From Gemmatimonadota bacterium (GTDB lineage Bacteria; JAAXHH01): DNA of 64,000 nt. The stretch covers positions 1 through 64,000 of the forward strand of contig VXMB01000014.1 in assembly GCA_009841265.1 (NCBI GenBank), read 5' to 3'. Within the stretch, counting starts at the first letter, position 1, and the number at the start of each line of letters is the position of its first letter. Shown here piece after piece: positions 45,855 through 55,779 of this stretch. The notes beneath the pieces were generated by a model. The model made no database searches. It saw only the letters and a list, made by a program, of their open reading frames with translations, and had not been told where the DNA came from. Made by a program: the position numbers and the translations under genes.

Positions 45855-46127
45855 ATGCTGTACTACATGGGTTTAGGACTTGGCGTGGCGCTGGCCGTTT
45901 CCGTTGCGGCCATCGGCTCGGGTGTCGGTCAGGGGATCGCCACCGGTCTCGCCTGTCAGGGCATTTCCCGTCAACCCGAATCCGCCGGCCGTATCCAGCT
46001 GGTGTTGATCATCGGCCTGGCGTTCATGGAATCGCTGGCGATCTACGGCCTGCTGGTGTTCTTCATGCTCCAGGGCCAGTTGCCGTCCTTCGAACAGGTC
46101 ATGGAACTGAGCCGCCTCGCCCAGTAG
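45855..46127 (+). CDS. atpE: ATP synthase subunit c
   Basis: 90 aa: a hairpin of two membrane helices joined by the polar loop SRQPES. The ion-binding Glu is E59 in [14 protein letters not shown]26 in GVGQG, S60 and Y64 match the positions of Q32, S66 and Y70 in the sodium-binding c subunit of Ilyobacter tartaricus. The T67-equivalent is Leu, so sodium preference is suggested but not shown. Confidence 0.95.
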   Translation: MLYYMGLGLGVALAVSVAAIGSGVGQGIATGLACQGISRQPESAGRIQLVLIIGLAFMESLAIYGLLVFFMLQGQLPSFEQVMELSRLAQ

Positions 46128-46193
46128 CAGTCAAGCGGCTTGCGGCGCGCGCCTGACCGGGGTGTGCCGCCGGCGTTCGAAGGAGCATAGCGC

Positions 46194-46700
46194 GTGTTAG
46201 ATATATTGCACGATCTTGGCATTGACCTGAGCACCCTGATCATCCAGATGATCGGGTTCGCCGTCCTGTTCTTCGTCCTGAGGAAGTATGTCTTCGGCAT
46301 CATCGCCCAGGCCATCGAAGACAGGAAACGGGATATCCGCGACCGCATGGAGGGACTGGACGCGGACCGGGCGGAACTGGACCGTCTGCACGAGGAAGCC
46401 AGGCGGCGGCTCGAGGACATCGAGACCGAGGCCCGCGAGAAGATGCAGGCCGCGGTCGACCAGGCCAACGCGGAACGGGGCCGGATCCTCGAGCATACCC
46501 AGCAGGAAGCGGAGCGCGAGCTCGAGAAGGCGCGCAACACGATCCGGCGCGAGAAGGAATCCGCTGTAGCCGAACTGCGCGCACAGGTAGGCGATCTGGC
46601 GGTGGAAATCGCGGGCAGGATCCTGAACAGCACCCTGGACGCGACGGAACACCGGAAGGTCGTGGACGAGTTCATCGCTCAGATGCCTTCAAAGGAATAA
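46194..46700 (+). CDS. atpF: ATP synthase subunit b
   Basis: 168 aa with an N-terminal membrane helix (LIIQMIGFAVLFFVLRKYVFGI) and a long charged coiled coil. GTG 46194 has AAGGAG 8 bases upstream. It forms the peripheral stalk with delta. Confidence 0.93.
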   Translation: MLDILHDLGIDLSTLIIQMIGFAVLFFVLRKYVFGIIAQAIEDRKRDIRDRMEGLDADRAELDRLHEEARRRLEDIETEAREKMQAAVDQANAERGRILEHTQQEAERELEKARNTIRREKESAVAELRAQVGDLAVEIAGRILNSTLDATEHRKVVDEFIAQMPSKE

Positions 46701-46707
46701 GGGACCG

Positions 46708-47250
46708 ATGGCCAGCAAGTCAGACATCGCATACCGCTACGCCGGGGCGTGGCTGGAAGCCGCGGCGGAAACGAACACCCTGGACACGGTGCGCGGGGAA
46801 ATCACGGCTTTCGAGCAGTTGTGCCGGGACTCGCAACCCTTCGTGGACTTTATCACGGACAAAGTCATTCCTGCTGACGTAAAGCAACGCATGCTGGGTG
46901 AGATATTCGAAGGCAAGGTCCAGGACATCACCCTCAATTTCCTCTATCTGCTGGCTTCCAGGCGGCGGGCGCGCAACCTGCCGGAGATCCTGGACGCCTG
47001 CCGTACGATCCTGGACGAATGGGACGGCATCGTAAACGCGGACGTCGCGAGCGCGGTGGCGCTGACCGACGGGCAGGAAGACGACTTGAAAACCAGACTG
47101 GAAGCGCAGACAGGAAAAAGCGTTCGTATGCGGACCACGGTAGACGAAGACTTGATCGGTGGATTCGTGGTACGCGTGGGCGACCAGGTGTTCGACAGCA
47201 GCCTGGCGACCCAGCTTCAGCGGGTCCGGCAGGCGCTCGTTCGAAAATGA
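46708..47250 (+). CDS. atpH: ATP synthase subunit delta
   Basis: 180 aa. The N-terminus DIAYRYAGAWLEAA and the C-terminal GGFVVRVGDQVFDSSLATQL are typical of subunit delta, the link between the alpha crown and subunit b. It lies 7 bases after atpF. Confidence 0.94.
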   Translation: MASKSDIAYRYAGAWLEAAAETNTLDTVRGEITAFEQLCRDSQPFVDFITDKVIPADVKQRMLGEIFEGKVQDITLNFLYLLASRRRARNLPEILDACRTILDEWDGIVNADVASAVALTDGQEDDLKTRLEAQTGKSVRMRTTVDEDLIGGFVVRVGDQVFDSSLATQLQRVRQALVRK

Positions 47251-47268
47251 CCTTCGATGGAGAAGACA

Positions 47269-48801
47269 ATGGCGTTTGATGAAATAGCAATTCGTGCGGA
47301 CGAGGTCTCCGAACTTCTCAAGCAACAGGTGCTCGACTTCAAGCGAGATGTCGACATCTACGAAACGGGTACCGCGCTACAGGTCGGTGACGGGATTGCC
47401 CGCGTGCAGGGCCTCTCCAACGTGATGGCGAACGAGTTGGTCGAGTTTCCCAACGACGTGGTGGGCATGGTGCTGAACCTGGAAGAGGACAACGTCGGGT
47501 GCATCCTCTTCGGGGACGACCAGTTGATCAAGGAGGGCGATCCGGTCAAGCGCACGGGGCGGATCGTCGAGTGCGCCGTGGGCGACGGCCTGCTGGGTCG
47601 CGTGGTGGATTCCCTGGGCCGGCCGATAGACGGAAAGGGACCGATCGTAGACGCGGATTCCCGCCCGATCGAGACGAAGGCCCCCGGCGTGGTGCAACGC
47701 CAACCCGTGAACGAACCCATGTATACCGGCCTGAAGGTGATCGACAGCATGTTCCCCATCGGAAGGGGGCAGCGCGAGTTGATTATCGGCGACCGGCAGA
47801 CGGGCAAGACGGCCGTGGCCCTGGACGCGATCATCAACCAGAAGGGCCAGGACGTGGTCTGCATCTACGTCGCCGTCGGCCAGAAGGGATCCACGATCGC
47901 CAAGACGGTCGCGACCCTGGAGGAACACGGCGCCATGGAGTACACCACCGTGGTCGTGGCCTCGGCCAGCACGCCGGCGCCAATGCAGTTCCTGGCGCCC
48001 TACGGCGGCGCGACCATGGGCGAGCACTACCGCGACAACGGCAAGCACGCCCTCGTCATCTACGACGATCTGACCAAGCACGCGGTGGCCTACCGGCAGT
48101 TGTCGCTGAACCTGCGGCGGCCGCCGGGCCGGGAAGCCTATCCGGGGGACGTGTTCTACCTCCACTCCCGGCTCCTGGAGCGGGCGGCCAAGATGAGCGA
48201 CGAATACGGATCCGGATCGCTGACCGCGCTGCCCGTCATCGAGACCCAGTTCGGCGACGTGTCGACCTATATCCCGACCAACGTGATTTCCATTACCGAC
48301 GGACAGATCTTCCTGGAATCCAACCTGTTCTTCGCCGGTCAGCGGCCGGCGGTGAACGTGGGCCTGTCGGTCTCCCGCGTGGGCGGCGCCGCGCAGATCA
48401 AGGCGATGAAATCGCGCCAGGTCGCCGGATTGCTGAGAACATCGCTGGCCCGGTACCGCGAGCTGGAGGCCTTCGCCCGGTTCGGCACGTCGGGGCTGGA
48501 CCAGACGACGCAGCGGGAGCTTCACCTGGGCGAGCGGCTGGTCGAGCTGCTCAAGCAGCCCCAGTACCGGCCCATGGCGGTCGAGGAGCAGATCCTGTCC
48601 CTCTACGTGGGTGTCAACGGGATGTTGAACGATCTCGAGGTGGGCGACGTGCAGCCCTTCGTGGAAGCCTTCCTCCAGCACATGGAGACGCACCATTCGG
48701 ACGTGGGCCGCGAGATCCGGGAGACCAAGGAACTGAGCGAAGACATCGAGCAGCGCATCCGGGACGCCGTCGAGGAATTCAGCAAGACGTACAACGCGTA
48801 G
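47269..48801 (+). CDS. atpA: ATP synthase subunit alpha
   Basis: 510 aa. Walker A is GDRQTGKT; signatures are [20 protein letters not shown] and the [14 protein letters not shown] region. ATG 47269 has GGAG about 6 bases upstream and matches the family N-terminus; ATG 47257 is less likely. It forms the non-catalytic nucleotide sites of F1. Confidence 0.97.
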   Translation: MAFDEIAIRADEVSELLKQQVLDFKRDVDIYETGTALQVGDGIARVQGLSNVMANELVEFPNDVVGMVLNLEEDNVGCILFGDDQLIKEGDPVKRTGRIVECAVGDGLLGRVVDSLGRPIDGKGPIVDADSRPIETKAPGVVQRQPVNEPMYTGLKVIDSMFPIGRGQRELIIGDRQTGKTAVALDAIINQKGQDVVCIYVAVGQKGSTIAKTVATLEEHGAMEYTTVVVASASTPAPMQFLAPYGGATMGEHYRDNGKHALVIYDDLTKHAVAYRQLSLNLRRPPGREAYPGDVFYLHSRLLERAAKMSDEYGSGSLTALPVIETQFGDVSTYIPTNVISITDGQIFLESNLFFAGQRPAVNVGLSVSRVGGAAQIKAMKSRQVAGLLRTSLARYRELEAFARFGTSGLDQTTQRELHLGERLVELLKQPQYRPMAVEEQILSLYVGVNGMLNDLEVGDVQPFVEAFLQHMETHHSDVGREIRETKELSEDIEQRIRDAVEEFSKTYNA

Positions 48802-48811
48802 AAAGGGCATC

Positions 48812-51105
<2,294 letters not shown>

Positions 51106-51108
51106 ATC

Positions 51109-51510
51109 ATGGCAGGTGAATTCCCCCTGGTCATCGTAACGCCTTCGAGCATGGCCTTCGAAGGCGAGGCGCGCAGCGTGCTCGCCCCCGGCACGGACGG
51201 ATACTTCGAGGTGCTGATCGGCCACGTCCCCATGCTTACCTCGCTGCGGCCGGGTCTCCTGACCATCCGGAACGACGAGGGCCGTACGGAGTATACCGTG
51301 TCCGGCGGATTCGTCGAAGTGCTTCGGGCCCAGGTGACGGTCCTGGCCGAGACCATCGAAGAGGTCGGCGCCATCGACGTCGAAAGGGCGAAGCAGGCCG
51401 AGGAACGGGCGCGCCAGCGCCTGGGATCGGGCGAAGAAGACGTCGATGTCGACCGGGCGAGGGCTTCGCTGGACCGTGCGCTCAACCGCATCAAGGCGAC
51501 CCAGCAGTAA
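51109..51510 (+). CDS. atpC: ATP synthase subunit epsilon
   Basis: 133 aa. The beta-sandwich has EGEARSVLAPGTDGYFEVLIGHVPMLTSLRPG; the C-terminal helical hairpin (DVERAKQAEERARQRL) is present. It closes the atp operon; only 3 bases separate it from atpD. Confidence 0.95.
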   Translation: MAGEFPLVIVTPSSMAFEGEARSVLAPGTDGYFEVLIGHVPMLTSLRPGLLTIRNDEGRTEYTVSGGFVEVLRAQVTVLAETIEEVGAIDVERAKQAEERARQRLGSGEEDVDVDRARASLDRALNRIKATQQ

Positions 51511-51678
51511 TCCTTCCGTTGCTATCGACGTTTATTCTTGGCTGGTGAAGCGGAACTTAAAGCCGTTAATATCGTTGTATAGACCATAGTCTCCCTATCA
51601 GACGAGTTTTCCTGGCCGATCCGATTCTACGTCTTCTTTCAGGAATACTCTAACACAGTTATTAGAAGGAAGCGGACC
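51511..51678. other. Gap after the atp operon
   Basis: This 168-bp stretch between atpC and the BIG2 lipoprotein is AT-richer than its surroundings. It shows no gene and no convincing hairpin terminator. It probably holds the lipoprotein promoter. Confidence 0.4.
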
Positions 51679-52296
51679 ATGAAACGCTATGGATTACTGT
51701 TTACACGCTATGTCGTCATTCTGATCGTGGCGACCCTGGCGGCATGCGGGAAGGACAGTCCCACGGAGCCGGCCCGGATTTCTTCAAGCATCGTCCTCTC
51801 TTCGCATTCCGTGATTATCACCGCCATAGGACAGACGTTGCAGATCGACGCAACGGTACTGGATCAGGACGACAACGTCCTAACCGACGCGACCGTTGCC
51901 TGGTCGAGCAGTAACCCGGCCGTCGCCTCGGTCAGCAGCGGCGGTCTCGTGACGGTGGTGTCGAACGGCACCGCCCAGATCAGAGCCACATCCGGCGACG
52001 TATCCGCCGATGCGAATGTACAGGTCACGCAGGTGGCGGTCAGTGTAGCCATCGCCCCGACCTCCGCCATGCTGGCTCTATTGGGTGAGAGCGTCCAGCT
52101 CGAGGCCGAGGCGTACGACAGCGGGAACGCGCCTATCCCCGTCGCGTCCTTTACCTGGTCGAGCAGTAATCCGACCGTCGCCACGGTCAGCTCGACCGGA
52201 CTCGTGACGGCTGTGTCGAACGGCACTGCGCGGATTACCGCCGAATCGGGATCCGTAACCTCGAGTATCGAAGTCGTCGTGGAGATACCTGATTAG
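51679..52296 (+). CDS. Lipoprotein with two BIG2 Ig-like domains
   Basis: 205 aa. A lipoprotein signal peptide ends in lipobox LAAC, with lipidated Cys at residue 23. Two BIG2 domains follow, each with the phrase WSSSNPxVAxVSSxGLVTxVSNGTAxI (about residues 74-105 and 159-190). These domains occur in surface adhesins and structural proteins. GAAGGAAG precedes ATG 51679. Confidence 0.85.
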   Translation: MKRYGLLFTRYVVILIVATLAACGKDSPTEPARISSSIVLSSHSVIITAIGQTLQIDATVLDQDDNVLTDATVAWSSSNPAVASVSSGGLVTVVSNGTAQIRATSGDVSADANVQVTQVAVSVAIAPTSAMLALLGESVQLEAEAYDSGNAPIPVASFTWSSSNPTVATVSSTGLVTAVSNGTARITAESGSVTSSIEVVVEIPD

Positions 52297-52379
52297 GACC
52301 GTGAAGCTTGCGAATGAACGGACTGTAGAATCCGATCGGCAGCGGCGTCGAACTGGACCTCGTCCCGGTCGCCTGCGCG

Positions 52380-53321
52380 ATGTGCGGGAGTTCGGAAACG
52401 AAGCCGCGGCCGGTCTTCGAGGGATACGACTACGAATTCCACACCTGCGACAACCTATTCCGGTTCGTCGCGTGCGCGGACTGCGGGCACGTGTACCTGT
52501 CGCCGAGGGTCCGGATGCGGGACATCGATCGTATCTATCCGAGGAACTACACGGTTCGCGTCACGGAAACCGAGTACCCCGCCTTCGCTCCGTTCAGGTG
52601 GCTGAAGCTCAACGTACTCGACCGGGGATGGAACCGAAAAGTGATCGCGAATCTACAGCCCGGATCCAAGGTGCTGGACATCGGCGCGGGATTCGGCGGG
52701 AACCTGACCTACCTGGCGAAACTTGCGCCTTTTCCACTCCAACTCTTCGCCAATGACCTCAAGTTCGAACCCGAAGCCCGGTCTTATCTTTCCGACCGCG
52801 GTGTGACGCTTATCGAAGGACCGATCGAGGAAGTACAGAGCGAGGAACGGTTCGATGCCATCATCTGCCAACATGCCATCGAACACGTGACCGATCCCGG
52901 ACGGCTGGTCCGATGGATTTCGGACCATCTGGCGCCGGGAGGCATCTTATATCTAGAAACTCCCGATCTGAACGCGCTGTCCCGTTACATCTTCAAGAAC
53001 CACTGGCAGCCCCTGAGCACTCCGCGGCACTTTCACTTGTTTTCTCGAAAGGCTCTCGCAGCCTGCGTCCGTGGAGGCGACCTGAAGATCGCGTTCCACG
53101 GCGCCATCGTCGAAGCGAGCCAATGGTCCGTAAGCCTTCGTATCAAACTGGGCATGGAACCCCACGCGCCCCGGTCGAACGGCTTGCTGTACCACATCAT
53201 CAGCTACGATAACTTCCTGATCAAGTCGGTAAGCTGTATGATCGATTTGATGACCATCTTGCTGGGACTGTCCACCGTGACCCAGGCAGTGATCGCGCGG
53301 AAACCGGCGGCAACGGAATGA
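52380..53321 (+). CDS. SAM-dependent methyltransferase with zinc-ribbon-like N-terminus (start uncertain)
   Basis: At least 313 aa. The N-terminus has a second cysteine pair in CADCGHVYLSPRV. The Rossmann methyltransferase core has VLDIGAGFGGNLTYLA, AIICQHAIEHVTDPGRL and LYLETPDLNALS. From ATG 52380 the first zinc-knuckle Cys (codon 52374, CAMC) would be lost. An in-frame ATG at 52314 would restore it, but TAG at 52326 intervenes. The likely substrate is a sugar or lipid intermediate, given the polysaccharide genes downstream, but that is inference. Confidence 0.8.
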   Translation: MCGSSETKPRPVFEGYDYEFHTCDNLFRFVACADCGHVYLSPRVRMRDIDRIYPRNYTVRVTETEYPAFAPFRWLKLNVLDRGWNRKVIANLQPGSKVLDIGAGFGGNLTYLAKLAPFPLQLFANDLKFEPEARSYLSDRGVTLIEGPIEEVQSEERFDAIICQHAIEHVTDPGRLVRWISDHLAPGGILYLETPDLNALSRYIFKNHWQPLSTPRHFHLFSRKALAACVRGGDLKIAFHGAIVEASQWSVSLRIKLGMEPHAPRSNGLLYHIISYDNFLIKSVSCMIDLMTILLGLSTVTQAVIARKPAATE

Positions 53322-53394
53322 CGGACGCGAGGCGTCGATTTCCTGTAACCGCGTGCCGCCGAACCGCGTGCCGCGGAACCGCGTCGTCCGGCGC

Positions 53395-54174
53395 CTAGTT
53401 CCGCAGGAACGCCAGCGCTTCGACCGCCCGCCGGAACCCGTCCTTCAACACCGGTTCGTCACCTTCGACGAGCAGCAGTCGCACGCCCTCTTCCACCTGG
53501 CGACGGACGTTCTCCTCGTCATCCATGGAACCGAGCAGCGGATGGCCCACGGGCTTTCCCGTTCGCTGACCGGCTTCCCGCACGCGGCGGAGCGCGTCTA
53601 AGTATTTCGGATGGTCGAACCGAAAGGGGATGCCGAGGGAGATGCATAGGTCCACCGGACCCACTATACAGCCGTCCACCCCTTCCACGTCCATGATGTC
53701 GTCGATGTTTCCGACTGATTCGGCCGACTCGATGATCGGCACGTACATCACCATGTCGTCGATTTCAGCGGTATATTGCTCCTCGAACAGTCCGTAGCCC
53801 GCAGCGCGGTGAGGACCCCATCCCCTCGTGCCGCGCGGCGGATAGCGGCAGGCATCGGCGCCTAGTTTCGCCGCCTCCGGCGTGTTCACGAAGGGGACGA
53901 CGATGCCCATGGCGCCCATGTCGAGGTACAGCTTGATCAGGTCCGGATCGGTGCGGGTGATCCGGACGATCGGCGTGGCCGGCGTGCAGCCCGCCGCCTG
54001 GATCTGGGCCTGCACGGTCACCGGCGTCTGCGGCGCGTGCTCCGTGTCGATCAGGACCCAGTCGAAGCCGGCCAGGCCGGCCAGTTCCGCGATGGCAGGA
54101 GATCCGAATCGGAGTTGTATGCCGAAGGCGGGTTTCCCGTCGTCCAGCAGATTCTTGAGGCGGCTGTTCATCAT
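53395..54174 (-). CDS. HpcH/HpaI-family aldolase
   Basis: 259 aa of class II pyruvate aldolase type. It opens with FGIQLRFGSPAIAELAG; the base is in DTEHAPQ. The metal ligands lie in VPIIESAESVGNIDDI and GCIVGPVDLCISLGIP. It likely cleaves 2-keto-3-deoxy acids such as 4-hydroxy-2-oxoheptanedioate or a deoxyrhamnonate. ATG 54174 overlaps the PhyH-like stop (54171-54174), so the two are coupled. Confidence 0.9.
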   Translation of the reverse strand: MMNSRLKNLLDDGKPAFGIQLRFGSPAIAELAGLAGFDWVLIDTEHAPQTPVTVQAQIQAAGCTPATPIVRITRTDPDLIKLYLDMGAMGIVVPFVNTPEAAKLGADACRYPPRGTRGWGPHRAAGYGLFEEQYTAEIDDMVMYVPIIESAESVGNIDDIMDVEGVDGCIVGPVDLCISLGIPFRFDHPKYLDALRRVREAGQRTGKPVGHPLLGSMDDEENVRRQVEEGVRLLLVEGDEPVLKDGFRRAVEALAFLRN

Positions 54175-54968
54175 GAGTCGTCGTTGACCATGTTCTGATA
54201 ATAACCTAGCTCGAGAAGGCGGTCCAGCCAGCGCCTCCGCTTCGGACTGAGATCTGGATTCGTGAGCCAGAACGGGTCGACCGGGGGGTCGTTCGGTCGG
54301 TTGTACTTGGCGGTGGCCTTGCTGTTGTTCGCCCCCTGATCCCTGGTGGTTTCGATCTCTTCAGGTGTTCCAGGGTTGTTATAGTACACGCAGGTACACA
54401 TGCGCCGGTCGCTGGAGCCTCCGTAGCTGGCGTGCCATAATCTCAGGTCGAAGCCCACCACGTCGCCCGGTTCCGAATCACAGACGTAGCAGGGCACCTC
54501 CTTTTGACGGTCGAATTCGGAAATGAACCGTCTCAGCTCGCCGTGTAAGGGGTTGTGGTGCGATCCCGGTATGACGCGCAACGCCCCGGTTTCCGGTCCG
54601 ACGGGTTGCAGGTAGAAGGCGAACTTGATGCCGTACTGGTGGATGCTGTGGGTATCCGGATGCCATCCCGTGTTGCCCACGTACCGGTTCGCGTCGGTGG
54701 CGATGCCCAGCGCATCCTCGCCGTAGAGCTGCTCGGCGATACTGCAAAGCCGCTCATCCTCCAGCAGGCTCGCGAAAAAGGGCGTGGAATTTCCCATCAT
54801 CGTGACCCAGTGGCGGACCGTACCGTCGAAGGGCAGGTGGCGGTAGGCCGTTTCCAGGCCGTGGTCGAACTCCTGGTTGATCACGTCCAGTTCATCCGGC
54901 GTGAAGACCTGGCGCAGGACGACGAAACCGAAGGTCTTGTAGTGTCGATACTGTTGTTCGGTCAACAT
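54171..54968 (-). CDS. Phytanoyl-CoA dioxygenase (PhyH)-family oxygenase
   Basis: 265 aa with the 2-oxoglutarate/Fe(II) fold. The iron ligands are the HxD in GWHPDTHS and the distal His in LRLWHASYGG; the arginine in SSDRRMCTC is a candidate for 2-oxoglutarate binding. It has AAGGAG about 9 bases before ATG 54968. Substrate unknown; pairing with the aldolase suggests a small-molecule catabolic step. Confidence 0.9.
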   Translation of the reverse strand: MLTEQQYRHYKTFGFVVLRQVFTPDELDVINQEFDHGLETAYRHLPFDGTVRHWVTMMGNSTPFFASLLEDERLCSIAEQLYGEDALGIATDANRYVGNTGWHPDTHSIHQYGIKFAFYLQPVGPETGALRVIPGSHHNPLHGELRRFISEFDRQKEVPCYVCDSEPGDVVGFDLRLWHASYGGSSDRRMCTCVYYNNPGTPEEIETTRDQGANNSKATAKYNRPNDPPVDPFWLTNPDLSPKRRRWLDRLLELGYYQNMVNDDS

Positions 54969-55030
54969 GACGCGGCTCCTTCATTCTCCAGGTTGCGGCT
55001 TCCGATATGCGATCTCCGATACGAGGCTTT

Positions 55031-55744
55031 CTATAAACGGCGCAGTATGCGCTGCAGGCGCAGCCACCAGACGATCCAGACCGCTTCGTTGATCACGCCT
55101 TGGGAAAGTTTCGAGGTACCTGAACGCCGGTCTACGAAGATGATGGGGATTTCACACACGCGGTATCCCTTACGCCAGCATCGGAAATTCATCTCGATCT
55201 GGAAGGCGTATCCGTCGGACCGGACACGGTCCAGGTCGATGTGCTCAAGCACTTCGCGCCGGAAGCACTTGAAACCCGACGTGGTGTCCCGGATCGTCAT
55301 GCCCGTGACCACGCGGGTATAGATGTTGGCGAAATAGCTGAGCAATAGCCGGGACATGGGCCAGTTCACCACGTTGATGCCGCTGATGTACCGGGATCCG
55401 ATCACGACGTCACAGGACGCGATCTCTTCGATGAACTTAGGGATCATGGCGGGATCGTGGGAAAAGTCCGCATCCATCTCGAAAACGCAGTCCACGTCCT
55501 GCTGGATGGCGTACATGAATCCTGCCACGTAGGCCGAACCCAAACCCAATTTCTCGGGCCGATGCAGGACGGTGATCCGTTCGTTCTCCGCGGCCAGTTC
55601 ATCGGCCAGTTTTCCCGTCCCGTCCGGCGAGTTGTCATCCACCACGAGCACCCGGATGTCCGGGTCCAGCGCCATCAATTCGGGCAGAAGCCGCCGGATG
55701 TTCTCAAGTTCGTTGTAGGTGGGGACGATGATAAGGGATTTCAT
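55031..55744 (-). CDS. Polyprenol-phosphate mannosyltransferase-like GT2
   Basis: 237 aa similar to DPM1-type enzymes. Motifs are IIVPTYNELENI, VVDDNSPDGTG (nucleotide-binding), EMDADFSHDP (metal-binding) and DTTSGFKCFRR. It lacks the C-terminal GtrA membrane part. It should load mannose or another sugar on a polyprenyl phosphate at the inner face of the membrane. Confidence 0.92.
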   Translation of the reverse strand: MKSLIIVPTYNELENIRRLLPELMALDPDIRVLVVDDNSPDGTGKLADELAAENERITVLHRPEKLGLGSAYVAGFMYAIQQDVDCVFEMDADFSHDPAMIPKFIEEIASCDVVIGSRYISGINVVNWPMSRLLLSYFANIYTRVVTGMTIRDTTSGFKCFRREVLEHIDLDRVRSDGYAFQIEMNFRCWRKGYRVCEIPIIFVDRRSGTSKLSQGVINEAVWIVWWLRLQRILRRL

Positions 55745-55779
55745 GGTTTCCCGCCGCTTCGGTCGGTTTCAGGCCCGAT

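Noticed and set aside
52301..52756. Plus-strand 151-aa reading overlapping the methyltransferase start
   Set aside because: It is an Arg/Pro-rich out-of-frame shadow of the methyltransferase, with no motif.
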